In this document: piece after piece, positions 7,994 through 15,947 of the stretch
Numbering within the stretch: position 1 is the stretch's first letter
Layout of the letters: every line of letters starts with the position of its first letter
Origin: Anaerolineaceae bacterium UBA6107
GTDB lineage: Bacteria; Chloroflexota; Anaerolineae; Anaerolineales; Anaerolineaceae
DNA: 21,399 bases
Direction: 5' to 3'
NCBI GenBank assembly: GCA_002428455.1
Contig: DIWL01000049.1
Location: 1,939 to 23,337 of the forward strand
Made by a program: the position numbers and the translations under genes
The notes under the pieces: model-generated
Seen by the model: the letters and a program-made list of their open reading frames with translations, nothing else
The model's database searches: none
Told to the model about the DNA's origin: nothing

Positions 7994-8962
7994 CTACTCT
8001 GCTTCACCAAAAACCTCAATCTCAGCAATCACTCCAACGTCGCTGTATACCTGAATTGAAAACGGGAAGCTCGTCATGGTGGTTGGATCAATTTGCTGCT
8101 CAACGCGACGCATTCCGATAACCTTCGCGTCCCCATCATAAGCCACTGCCACCAGTGTAATGACACTTAACTCCGTGTTATCGCTTACTGGTTTTGCTGT
8201 GCCAGTGATCAATGCGCTTGATCCATCATCTGAAATCGCTGAATCAACGACCTCAATTTCAAGAGTAAACGAATTTTCATTCCCGGTTGTGGCTTTTACA
8301 GCAGTCAACAATTCAAAGTCAACGCTGGTGTAAGCCGGCAGCGGCGGGGGAAAATACGCATAGAAAGGAACACGGTCACCCGGTTTGAGTATTTTCAACG
8401 CCAGGGGGATCACCTTCGTGAGCAAAACTTCTTCTTCAGCGTTTACCAGGGATATGCTGGAACTGAGGTATTGCGCCGGATTTTTTCGATCATTCTCCAC
8501 CAGGACGAAGCAGTGCAGACCGCCCGACCGTCCGGAAAAACAGTTTACTTCACCGGTAGTCACGCCAAAAGGCGTAGGGGTCGGAACAAGCGGCGTCCCG
8601 GTGGGGGCACGGCCTGGCGGGATGATGAGTTGTGAGCCGATGGTTAACAACGCCGGATCAACATCAGGATTTGCCGCTTGTAATTCCTCAAGAGTGATCC
8701 CGAAATAGTAGGCGATCGAAAGCATGGTGTCGTTGGCATGAATTTCGTATACGCGCGGGGTGGGTGTGATGGTCGGTTTAGGGGTGGCGGTAGGTAACCC
8801 CTGGGGTGTCAGGGTAATTGTTGGCGTTGAGGTCCTAGTACGAAAGGGCGTAAGGTCGATCGCCCCGGTTGGTGTGATCGTGACCGTTGGAATTTCCGGT
8901 GTGCAAGCTCCAAGCAGCACAAATATCAGGAATACAGGAAAGATCCTCAAAAATCGTTTCAT
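7994..8962 (-). CDS. LysM-domain lipoprotein
   Basis: The 322-residue protein has a short signal peptide with lipobox LGAC (Cys20), a Thr/Pro-rich linker (23-70), one LysM domain (about 71-115: YEIHANDTMLSIAYYFGIT then NPDVDP and GSQLIIP) and a second TPTP linker. The C-terminal domain (about 135-322) is unknown and contains Cys141 and Cys151, a possible disulfide pair. LysM binds N-acetylglucosamine polymers, so the protein is probably anchored outside the membrane and touches the cell wall. The ATG at 8962 was chosen because TATAAT (8970-8975) overlaps the alternative ATG at 8971 and sits 7 nt upstream of the chosen one. The frame open to 9157 would run through the promoter. It diverges from the TPR gene across 86 bp. 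Confidence 0.85.
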   Translation of the reverse strand: MKRFLRIFPVFLIFVLLGACTPEIPTVTITPTGAIDLTPFRTRTSTPTITLTPQGLPTATPKPTITPTPRVYEIHANDTMLSIAYYFGITLEELQAANPDVDPALLTIGSQLIIPPGRAPTGTPLVPTPTPFGVTTGEVNCFSGRSGGLHCFVLVENDRKNPAQYLSSSISLVNAEEEVLLTKVIPLALKILKPGDRVPFYAYFPPPLPAYTSVDFELLTAVKATTGNENSFTLEIEVVDSAISDDGSSALITGTAKPVSDNTELSVITLVAVAYDGDAKVIGMRRVEQQIDPTTMTSFPFSIQVYSDVGVIAEIEVFGEAE

Positions 8963-8969
8963 GATGCGC

Positions 8970-8975
8970 ATTATA
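8970..8975 (-). promoter_or_regulatory. -10 box of the LysM lipoprotein gene (leaderless)
   Basis: Consensus TATAAT on the minus strand ends 7 nt before the ATG at 8962. There is no -35 at normal spacing. Transcription would begin at or next to the start codon. Confidence 0.6.
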
Positions 8976-8999
8976 CTCTGAGATTTTCGCTCAACCGGT

Positions 9000-9013
9000 G
9001 CATCCGCTGATGC
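9000..9013. repeat. Inverted repeat between divergent promoters
   Basis: GCATC-CGCT-GATGC is a perfect 5-bp inverted repeat in the middle of the 86-bp divergent region between the LysM lipoprotein and TPR genes. It is short, so an operator role is only a suggestion. Confidence 0.35.
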
Positions 9014-9034
9014 TTGCCGATGACGATCCCCTAT

Positions 9035-9042
9035 GCTAAACT
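9035..9042 (+). promoter_or_regulatory. Extended -10 of the TPR gene (leaderless)
   Basis: TGCTAAACT (TGn plus TAAACT at 9037-9042) lies 6 nt before the ATG at 9049. The surrounding 14-mer TATGCTAAACTCAT is repeated with one change before thrC (18826-18839), which supports a promoter role. Confidence 0.5.
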
Positions 9043-9048
9043 CATTGC

Positions 9049-10836
9049 ATGCAATCCGAAGAGCTTCTGTTAAAAGAGGCGATGGAAGCCGTTGAACAGG
9101 AAAACCTTCCCCTCGCACGGGAATTGATGACCCGTTTGCTCCAACGAAACCGGTCAAACCCTGAATACTGGGTTTGGATGAGCGGGTTGGTGGAGACAGC
9201 CAAAGAACGTGCGTTCTGTTTGCGCGAGGCGCACAAACTGGACCCCTCCAATGCGATTGCCATACACGGACTGCGTTTCAGCGGTGAAAACATCCCGGAC
9301 CCAGAACCAGTTCCACCTTTCGACCCTGCGAAACTGGCCTGGAAGACAAGCCTTGAACAGGTACAGGTGGAGGAAAAAAGGTCCGTTCGGAAGAAGACGA
9401 GTCCGCTTGCCTGGGTTGCGCTGGGAGCTATCGCAGTGGGTATTGGCCTGACAGCATTCTTCCTGGTACGTGGTCCGCGCTATCGTCCTGATACTTCACC
9501 AATCATGAAATTTTCACTTACGCCCCCGGCTACTGCCACCAAGGTCACCACTCCCAGCCCACAAACGACCGGTTTGGCTCCCTTGTGGTCACTGCTGGAT
9601 GCCACTTACACACCCACCCCCATCTACGCTGCAACACCTCACGCCCTGACCGAAGCCTATAAAGCAGCCATGCGGGCATACGAAAGGCAGGACTGGCCGC
9701 TCGCTCTTGAATACTTCCAGCAGGTGTTGTACACCGAGCCGGCATCACCTGATATCCATTATCACATCGGTGAAATCTATCGCTTCCAGGGATTGATTGC
9801 TGAGGCTGAAAAAGCCTACGATGCCAGCCTTAAGATCAGCCCGGGTTATGCCCCGGCTTACCTTGGAAAAGGCAGAACTTTATTGCTGAGCACTACACCT
9901 CAAAGCAGCAAAGCACGGGAACAATTCGAAAAAGCGCTGACACTGGATACTTCACTATACGAGGCCAACATCGAGCTGGCGCAACTCGAACTGACCGCAG
10001 GTGATGCAGCTGCCGCGTTGGATACCCTCGGTCAAATCCCGCCATCCGCGCCGTCTTCGGTACAGGTGGAAATCCTCCGGACCAAAGCATACCTGGAACT
10101 CAACGAACCAGCTCTCGCGCTCGAGTCTGCGCGGGCTGTCAACAAGTTCGATTTGACCAGCCTTCCGGTTTACAAGTTGCTGGCTCAAGCCAACCAGATA
10201 CAGGGACTGATGGAAGAATCTATACCCCCTCTGGAAACGTACCTGGCATACGAACCGGAAGATCCGGAAGCGCTGGCATGGATGGCACAAGCCCTCCTTA
10301 CCCGGGAGGATTACGAGGGTGCATTGGAATTTGCCGGTAAAGCGCTCGAGTTGGATGAGAATTCGCAGGCGGCGTTGCTCGTGCGCGGCGAGTGTTATCT
10401 CCAAACCGCCAGAGTGGATGAAGCCGCTGCTGACTACAATGCTGTTTTACGCATGGATAAGAATTCCTTCGCTGCCAACCTTGGCATAGCCCAAATTCAA
10501 ATCTCCAGAACACTTTATGGCAGTGCCTATGAATACGCCCGAGCGGCATACGAACTCGGCAAGGGAGACAGGCAAAAAGCCATCGCACAATACTGGCGGG
10601 TAAAAGCGTTGATCGGGCTTGAAGAATACAAAGCAGCCGCGGCCGGCCTGGAGGAACTCCTGCAGTATCCCGAGGAAATTCTTCCGGCCATGTTGCGTAC
10701 GGACGCTCTCACCGTGTACAAGCAGGTGATCACGCCAACCCCGACACGGACTCCTGTAAGTCAGCGCACTAAACCTGCACTGACCGGAAAAACTGCAACA
10801 AGCAGTCCAACAAGAACTGCAACACCCCGAAAGTGA
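9049..10836 (+). CDS. Membrane-anchored TPR-repeat protein
   Basis: The 595-residue protein has a short N-terminal helical-repeat part (1-75), a basic stretch RSVRKK (111-116), one transmembrane segment (119-140), a Thr/Pro-rich linker (about 148-198), a long TPR array (about 200-560) and a second Thr/Pro-rich tail. By the positive-inside rule the N-terminus is cytoplasmic and the main TPR array is outside. TPR arrays bind other proteins; no enzyme motif is present. The PBP-like gene begins 6 bp after its stop codon and has no clear Shine-Dalgarno site, so the two are very probably co-transcribed and translationally coupled. This suggests that the TPR array may be a partner or scaffold of the PBP-like protein (inference). 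The start is set by an extended -10 just upstream. Confidence 0.85.
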   Translation: MQSEELLLKEAMEAVEQENLPLARELMTRLLQRNRSNPEYWVWMSGLVETAKERAFCLREAHKLDPSNAIAIHGLRFSGENIPDPEPVPPFDPAKLAWKTSLEQVQVEEKRSVRKKTSPLAWVALGAIAVGIGLTAFFLVRGPRYRPDTSPIMKFSLTPPATATKVTTPSPQTTGLAPLWSLLDATYTPTPIYAATPHALTEAYKAAMRAYERQDWPLALEYFQQVLYTEPASPDIHYHIGEIYRFQGLIAEAEKAYDASLKISPGYAPAYLGKGRTLLLSTTPQSSKAREQFEKALTLDTSLYEANIELAQLELTAGDAAAALDTLGQIPPSAPSSVQVEILRTKAYLELNEPALALESARAVNKFDLTSLPVYKLLAQANQIQGLMEESIPPLETYLAYEPEDPEALAWMAQALLTREDYEGALEFAGKALELDENSQAALLVRGECYLQTARVDEAAADYNAVLRMDKNSFAANLGIAQIQISRTLYGSAYEYARAAYELGKGDRQKAIAQYWRVKALIGLEEYKAAAAGLEELLQYPEEILPAMLRTDALTVYKQVITPTPTRTPVSQRTKPALTGKTATSSPTRTATPRK

Positions 10837-10842
10837 TGTAAA

Positions 10843-13704
10843 GTGCGCCAGCTCGACCTCTACCTGTTGTTGAAGAACCGTAAACGTGCACGGCAAAACC
10901 GCCAGGTGAGAGTTAACCGCGCGCTGGGCGGTTTGGCACGCGCCGTTGTCGCCACTCTCTCCATCCTCATGGTTGGATCATTATTATTCGGCGCCATCTC
11001 ATTTGCGCGCTTTTCCCGCGATCTACCCTCCATTGAAATACTCCCCGTCCTCATGGACAGGGAGAACGGCGAGTTGTTGCAACCCACGCGGGTTCTGGAT
11101 CGCAGTGGAGGGGTCACCCTTTTCACCTACCAGGATGAGGAGATCGAGCGCAAGTTCCTATCCATCGATCCGTTGGCCGGGGAATTCATCAGTCCCCAAC
11201 TGGTACGGGCAGTAACTGCCACTTTCGATCCCGCTTTCTGGACCAGCCCCGGGTACGAGTTGAAAGAGTGGCGAAATCCGGAACCGCGGACGATTGCGGA
11301 GCGCGTGGTCAGCGACCTGGTCTTGTGGGACGAAAAACCATCCACCGCCAGGGCTTTCCGGATGCGTTTGCTCGCCGGACAGATTGTTACCACATACAGC
11401 CGCACCAGCATCATAGAATGGTATCTCAACAGCGCCTGGTTCGGCAGGTACGCCTATGGGGCTGAAAGCGCCGCTCAGCTCTACCTCGGCAAGTCTGCCA
11501 GTGAACTCACCCTGGCTGAGGCAGCATTACTGACCGCTGTGCTGCGCAGCCCGGCACTGAATCCGCTCGACGCACCCGGTACCGCGTTCGAAACACAAAA
11601 AGAATTGTTGAAGGAAATGCTCGCCAGCGGGGCGATCAACCAGCAGGAATACGACCTGGCAACCAAAGAAGTGATCACCCTGCGTGAAGTAAAAGAGAAG
11701 CGGGACACCATCGCAGAGGAATTCATCCGACAGGTGGAAAAGCAGCTTGAACCCCGCATGGGTATCCACCGCCTTCAACGGGGAGGTCTAATTGTCACCA
11801 CCACCCTGGATGCTGATCTGCAGGAACAACTCGTATGTACGACCACCACCCAGTTGATGCGTGTTCAGTATAGTAACCTTAGCGGCGTTGCACCCGAGGG
11901 GTTTGAATGCCAGGCAGATCTGCTGCTGCCCACCCAGAGTTTTACTGGTGTGAGCGGCGATGGATTGGCAGCAGCTGGACTGGTAATGGCACCTGAGTCC
12001 GGCGAGGTTCTGGCGTACCTTGAGCCGCTTACACTCACCGGTGACCGATTAAACGATTCGGGTTACCAGCCTGGTTCTTTACTCACACCCATCGTCGCGT
12101 TCAGTGCTTTTTCACGCGGGTATTCCCCCGCCAGCCTCGTCTGGGATATTCCCTCAACAACGCCGGGGTCGACCCCGGATGCGGCGGAGTTCCGCGGCGC
12201 AGTGAACCTGCGCGGGTCATTGGCCAATGATTATTTGAATCCGATCACGCGCTTACTGAGTGAGATCGGAGCGGGAAATGTATGGCGTTCCGGGGTTGCT
12301 GTAGGTTTGAAATCATTGGAATCGGCACCTGAGGATGCAACGATCCTTTTTGCGGGTGCTGATACAACCTTGCTGCAACTGGGTACCGCTTACAGTACCT
12401 TTGCCAATTCCGGGGTGCGCAGTGGGATGTTAAACCCTGCAACTGGCGCGATCGAGCCGCAAACTGTCCTGAAAATTGTTACGACTTCCGATCGTGTGAT
12501 CCTGGAACAAGAAAGCGCTCAGCGATCAACCATCATGGAAGCTACACTGGCTTACCTGGTAAACCATGTCCTCAGCGATGAAAGTGCCCGCTGGCCCAGC
12601 TTGGGCTACCCGAACGAACTGGAGATCGGCAGTCCGGTCGCTGCCAAAACCGGGAGCGCGAATGACGATCGCCAGGTTTGGACGCTGGGCTACAATCCGA
12701 ATCGTCTCGTGCTCATATGGATGGGAAGTCGCGGATCGTCCGGTTCTCCCCTGGATGTACACATGCCCGCCGGGATCTGGCATGCGATGTTCAAGTACGC
12801 CACGCGGGAAAACCGCTTCAATGGTTGGGAGATGCCGCCTGGCATCACAGAGATGAAAGTATGCAGCCCTTCCGGCATGTTGCCAACGGAAGAATGCCCG
12901 GAAGTGGTAACGGATGTATTCCTGTATGGTAATGAACCAACCATGCCCGATACACTCTACACCCTGGCAAAGGTCAACCGTGAAACCGGCGCACTGGCCA
13001 CGGTATTTACACCTGCCGACCTGGTTGAGGAGCGCGTCTATCTCAATGTTCCACCGGAAGCCCGGGAGTGGGCAGAAGTGGCTGGCCTGGAGCTCGTACC
13101 GCAGGGTTATGATGCAATTCAGTCCGTTGGCATCGATCCGCAAGGCAATATCAGCCAACCAGCGTTGTTCTCCGCCGTATCCGGCAGGGTTAATATTCGC
13201 GGTACTGCTGCAACTGATGATTTTCGTTCCTACCAGGTACAGGTGGGTGAAGGCATTAATCCTGAAACATGGCTGCAGGTGGGTACAACTTCCACCCGTG
13301 AGGTGAATGATGGATTACTTGCGGTGTGGGATACCGGAAATCTGAACGGGTTATACGCTATCCGGTTGAGCGTGGTTGACCAGGATAACCGGATCAGAAC
13401 CGCTGTGACGCAGGTTACCGTGGACAACACCGCGCCCCAGGTCAGGATCACCTACCCGCTGGCAGGTACTCAGGTGGAACCTGTGCGTGGCGGGGTGACA
13501 CTCAGCGCTGCTGTTGAGGAACTGGTGGGAATCTCAAAGGTCGAATGGTGGGTAGACGGAAAACTGGTTCTCACACAGACCGCACCGCCGTTCGTGTACC
13601 AGTTGCGGGCGACGAGCGGAAAGCACACTGCATACCTGAAAGCCTGGGATACCGCGGGTAACCAGGTGACCATGGATGAGATCACCTTTCAAATCAAACC
13701 ATAA
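10843..13704 (+). CDS. Class A penicillin-binding-protein-like protein with both active sites degenerate
   Basis: The 953-residue protein starts with GTG, has one transmembrane segment (about 33-54), a GT51-like part (about 65-290), a transpeptidase-like part (about 370-680) and two Ig-like C-terminal domains (about 773-953). The fold marks are clear: WYLNSAWFGRYAYGAESAA, then LTLAEAALLTAVLRSPALNP, and AAKTGSANDD with KTG at 602-604. The catalytic residues are not. The GT51 glutamate of the E-D-x-x-F motif is Phe128 (ATFDPAFW), GGSTITQQ is reduced to EPRTIAER, and the second glutamate aligns with Met174. The transpeptidase SxxK is S412-L-L-T415 in PGSLLTP, and the SxN motif is lost (ANDYLNP, 461-467). 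The reading frame is intact, so this looks like a maintained pseudoenzyme with a binding or scaffold role, not a decayed gene. Its stop lies 5 bp from that of the HAD gene on the other strand. Confidence 0.88.
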   Translation: MRQLDLYLLLKNRKRARQNRQVRVNRALGGLARAVVATLSILMVGSLLFGAISFARFSRDLPSIEILPVLMDRENGELLQPTRVLDRSGGVTLFTYQDEEIERKFLSIDPLAGEFISPQLVRAVTATFDPAFWTSPGYELKEWRNPEPRTIAERVVSDLVLWDEKPSTARAFRMRLLAGQIVTTYSRTSIIEWYLNSAWFGRYAYGAESAAQLYLGKSASELTLAEAALLTAVLRSPALNPLDAPGTAFETQKELLKEMLASGAINQQEYDLATKEVITLREVKEKRDTIAEEFIRQVEKQLEPRMGIHRLQRGGLIVTTTLDADLQEQLVCTTTTQLMRVQYSNLSGVAPEGFECQADLLLPTQSFTGVSGDGLAAAGLVMAPESGEVLAYLEPLTLTGDRLNDSGYQPGSLLTPIVAFSAFSRGYSPASLVWDIPSTTPGSTPDAAEFRGAVNLRGSLANDYLNPITRLLSEIGAGNVWRSGVAVGLKSLESAPEDATILFAGADTTLLQLGTAYSTFANSGVRSGMLNPATGAIEPQTVLKIVTTSDRVILEQESAQRSTIMEATLAYLVNHVLSDESARWPSLGYPNELEIGSPVAAKTGSANDDRQVWTLGYNPNRLVLIWMGSRGSSGSPLDVHMPAGIWHAMFKYATRENRFNGWEMPPGITEMKVCSPSGMLPTEECPEVVTDVFLYGNEPTMPDTLYTLAKVNRETGALATVFTPADLVEERVYLNVPPEAREWAEVAGLELVPQGYDAIQSVGIDPQGNISQPALFSAVSGRVNIRGTAATDDFRSYQVQVGEGINPETWLQVGTTSTREVNDGLLAVWDTGNLNGLYAIRLSVVDQDNRIRTAVTQVTVDNTAPQVRITYPLAGTQVEPVRGGVTLSAAVEELVGISKVEWWVDGKLVLTQTAPPFVYQLRATSGKHTAYLKAWDTAGNQVTMDEITFQIKP

Positions 13705-13709
13705 GAGAG

Positions 13710-14390
13710 TTAGCAGGAAAACAGTAAAGCGTACAGTTCGCGCAAATCGTTCAAAACCAGGTCTGCACCAGCCCGCCTCAACTCGTTTTCAGTACCAAAT
13801 CCGCACAATAGCCCCACGGTTTGCGCCCCGGCACGCTTGCCTGCCAGGATATCCACTGTCGTGTCTCCGATCATCAGGCAGGCTTCGGGCGGAACCTGCA
13901 TACGTTCCGCTGCGAACAGGACGGGATCTGCAAATGGTTTGGTGTGCGCGCAGCTCTGGCTGGTGACAACTTCAACAAAATGATCCTGCAGGAAAAACTG
14001 GTGCAGGAAATGACTCGTCGTGAGGGTATCCCTGGCGCTGACCACGGTCAGGGGATAACGGCTGCGCGCGGTGTCCAGCAATTCCCGGGCACCGTTCATA
14101 AGATTAAACCTGGAGCCCCGCATTCCTTTCCTGCGCACAAGGCGGTCAAACAAACGCGCAAAATTGTCATCCAGGCTTAAGGCATCCATTGAATAATAAA
14201 CCGCGTTCATCGGCGACTCGGTGAACATCACCAGCCAGCGCGCAAAACGGCGGGCTTGCCGGGGTTTGATCAGCGCGTGCAGGGGGGCGAGCCACCTGGC
14301 GATGCGATCCACCCAGGCATCATCCGTGTCACTGATCGTCCCGTCAACGTCAAAGCACAAGCCCCTGATCCGTCCAAGGTCAAGCGGCAT
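13710..14390 (-). CDS. HAD-superfamily phosphatase (Gph-like)
   Basis: The 226-residue protein has all four HAD motifs: DVDGT (Asp14 nucleophile, Asp16 acid/base), VVSAR (Ser118), Lys151 in the HTKPFADP segment and GDTTVD (Asp176, Asp180). A helical cap of about 70 residues follows motif I. This is the layout of phosphoglycolate phosphatase-type hydrolases, but the substrate cannot be told from sequence. It starts 3 bp after the stop of the metallopeptidase gene with no strong Shine-Dalgarno site, so it is probably translated by coupling in a two-gene operon. Confidence 0.88.
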   Translation of the reverse strand: MPLDLGRIRGLCFDVDGTISDTDDAWVDRIARWLAPLHALIKPRQARRFARWLVMFTESPMNAVYYSMDALSLDDNFARLFDRLVRRKGMRGSRFNLMNGARELLDTARSRYPLTVVSARDTLTTSHFLHQFFLQDHFVEVVTSQSCAHTKPFADPVLFAAERMQVPPEACLMIGDTTVDILAGKRAGAQTVGLLCGFGTENELRRAGADLVLNDLRELYALLFSC

Positions 14391-14393
14391 GGT

Positions 14394-15803
14394 TTAGCTG
14401 CCAAAATCCTGTAAAAGAGTCAGCGCTTGCTTAAGTGTTGTGCCGGATGACCCCATCAACCAGAGCACATCATTACCATTCCGGCGCATCGTGATCACCC
14501 CATCAGCATCAGATTCCCACGTAACCGCGGTGCTGGAATTTGAGACCGGGATGCCCCAGCGTGCCAATCCATATTCACGTGACTGGTTAAAGAACTCATC
14601 CATATCCTGACCTGTTTCCCAGTTGCTTCGCCAGGCGAAAAGATAGTCTGTAGAATCGATTGGTGAGTAAAACACGTAAGTGTCGCCGCCCCATCCAGCC
14701 GCGGCGGTTCTGGAATCTTCATCATCCATCTTGAATTGGGATGATCTGCCTTTAGCCAGGATCAGGTAGGAATACCACTCGCCCATCACATTGCGGTCCA
14801 GTTCTTCCCATCCTTCATCCAGAATAGATGAGAGATCCGGCATATCCACAACCACTGGTTTGTCATCGGGATACTTTTCAGGATGCAGGATCTGCTCAGT
14901 ACTGACAGGCGGATTCAAAAAGGCCGCGTCCACAGCCTCCCAGCCGCCCGCATTATGCAACCCAGTGACAAACTCGAGTCCGTTTACATAAGGGAACAGG
15001 AAGTCCTCTTTCATATAATCAGGGGCGGAGTCGTATACCGGGCTGGAATAGGAATTTTGAAACTTGATCACGTCCTGTTGATCCTGCCGGGTGGCGTATT
15101 GCAGGAACCAGTACTGCTCGGTGAGAGTGGAATCTCCCTCGATCAGTGCTGTGGCAGCCGCGCAGTACTCGGTGTCGGTTTCACAGTAATCCTCGTTGAG
15201 TTTTAACCCGTTCTCCAGATCGTAGTATTGATCCTGCAAAACATGATTGAACTCATGCGCATATGTCATGCGTTCTGTTCCGCCAAAATCACTGCCAGAA
15301 ATCACGTACATTTCCTTGGTCTCGCTGTCGTAATACCCCGCCACCTGCTCTGAATAGAGATCCAGGTAGAATTGTCGCAGATCGAACCCCGGTTCAACCA
15401 GCCCCAACGCGTTGAGGATCTTCGCGTCCTTCACCGCGTCTTCAGGCGTGTAATCGCTGAAGAAGTCATTGATGACCTTATCCTGCAATTGCTCCGGTGT
15501 CATCAGATCCCGTTGAAGATCCTTTTCCATCTGTTTGCCGCGGATCTCAAGAACCTGCTGCTGGATCTCATCCATCTGACTGCGGATCTCAGCCGGTAGG
15601 GTTTCTGAACTGGTGGGTTGCGGCTCAACCTCGGTTGACTCTGGAAGCGCGGTCGGAGCAATTTGAGGGACAGTCTGAGTCGGTTCAGTGTAGTTCTTCT
15701 GCCCGCGCAAAAGTACAATTCCACCCACGATCAGCGCAATGCTCATCAGCACACAGGCGGAAACAATTAAGACTACTATGGTGATGCCGGCTTTTTTGTT
15801 CAT
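14394..15803 (-). CDS. Membrane-anchored HExxH metallopeptidase of unknown family
   Basis: The 469-residue protein has an N-terminal transmembrane segment (about 7-32), a Pro/Thr-rich linker (38-70), a helical part (70-130) and then a peptidase-like domain. HEFNH (183-187) in the context TYAHEFNHVLQDQYYD fits the zinc motif HExxH, with His183 and His187 as ligands and Glu184 catalytic. Glu222 in ALIEGDSTL is a good third ligand, as in gluzincins. Two cysteines (207, 214) in between may form a disulfide. The domain should be outside the cell. I cannot name the family or substrate. A TATACT -10 candidate lies at 15846-15851 on the minus strand; an AAGGGA site lies 13 nt before the ATG, rather far. 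The HAD gene follows 3 bp later. Confidence 0.8.
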   Translation of the reverse strand: MNKKAGITIVVLIVSACVLMSIALIVGGIVLLRGQKNYTEPTQTVPQIAPTALPESTEVEPQPTSSETLPAEIRSQMDEIQQQVLEIRGKQMEKDLQRDLMTPEQLQDKVINDFFSDYTPEDAVKDAKILNALGLVEPGFDLRQFYLDLYSEQVAGYYDSETKEMYVISGSDFGGTERMTYAHEFNHVLQDQYYDLENGLKLNEDYCETDTEYCAAATALIEGDSTLTEQYWFLQYATRQDQQDVIKFQNSYSSPVYDSAPDYMKEDFLFPYVNGLEFVTGLHNAGGWEAVDAAFLNPPVSTEQILHPEKYPDDKPVVVDMPDLSSILDEGWEELDRNVMGEWYSYLILAKGRSSQFKMDDEDSRTAAAGWGGDTYVFYSPIDSTDYLFAWRSNWETGQDMDEFFNQSREYGLARWGIPVSNSSTAVTWESDADGVITMRRNGNDVLWLMGSSGTTLKQALTLLQDFGS

Positions 15804-15911
15804 TTTATCTATTCATTCCCTTTTTATCGGACTTCATTAACTACCAGTATAAAGTCAAACGATCCTTCAATTTTACCAAACGAATTTAGTTTCTCACTCG
15901 TTGCACTCCTT

Positions 15912-15940
15912 TTGGCAGGTTTTGCTTGTGCTGTTATAAT
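15912..15940 (+). promoter_or_regulatory. Near-consensus sigma-70 promoter of miaB
   Basis: TTGGCA (15912-15917), a 17-bp spacer and TATAAT (15935-15940), preceded by TG to give an extended -10. The ATG follows after only 7 nt, so the mRNA should be nearly leaderless. It is the best promoter in the window. Confidence 0.85.
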
Positions 15941-15947
15941 CACGCGC

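Noticed and set aside
8963..9157. Upstream extension of the LysM lipoprotein to an ATG at 9157
   Set aside because: It would read through the promoter and into the TPR gene and would put 65 residues before a clear lipoprotein signal peptide.
12526..13158. 210-codon open frame on the minus strand opposite the PBP-like gene
   Set aside because: It lacks a start signal and any motif; it mirrors the coding frame of the real gene.
13664..13690. Hairpin AGGTGA/TCACCT followed by TTTC as a terminator of the PBP-like gene
   Set aside because: The stem is 6 bp with a 12-nt loop, the T-run is short and it lies inside coding sequence.
14394..15803. Lipobox-like VSAC (Cys17) in the HExxH peptidase
   Set aside because: The hydrophobic segment continues for about 15 residues after the cysteine, so a plain transmembrane anchor is more likely than lipoprotein cleavage.
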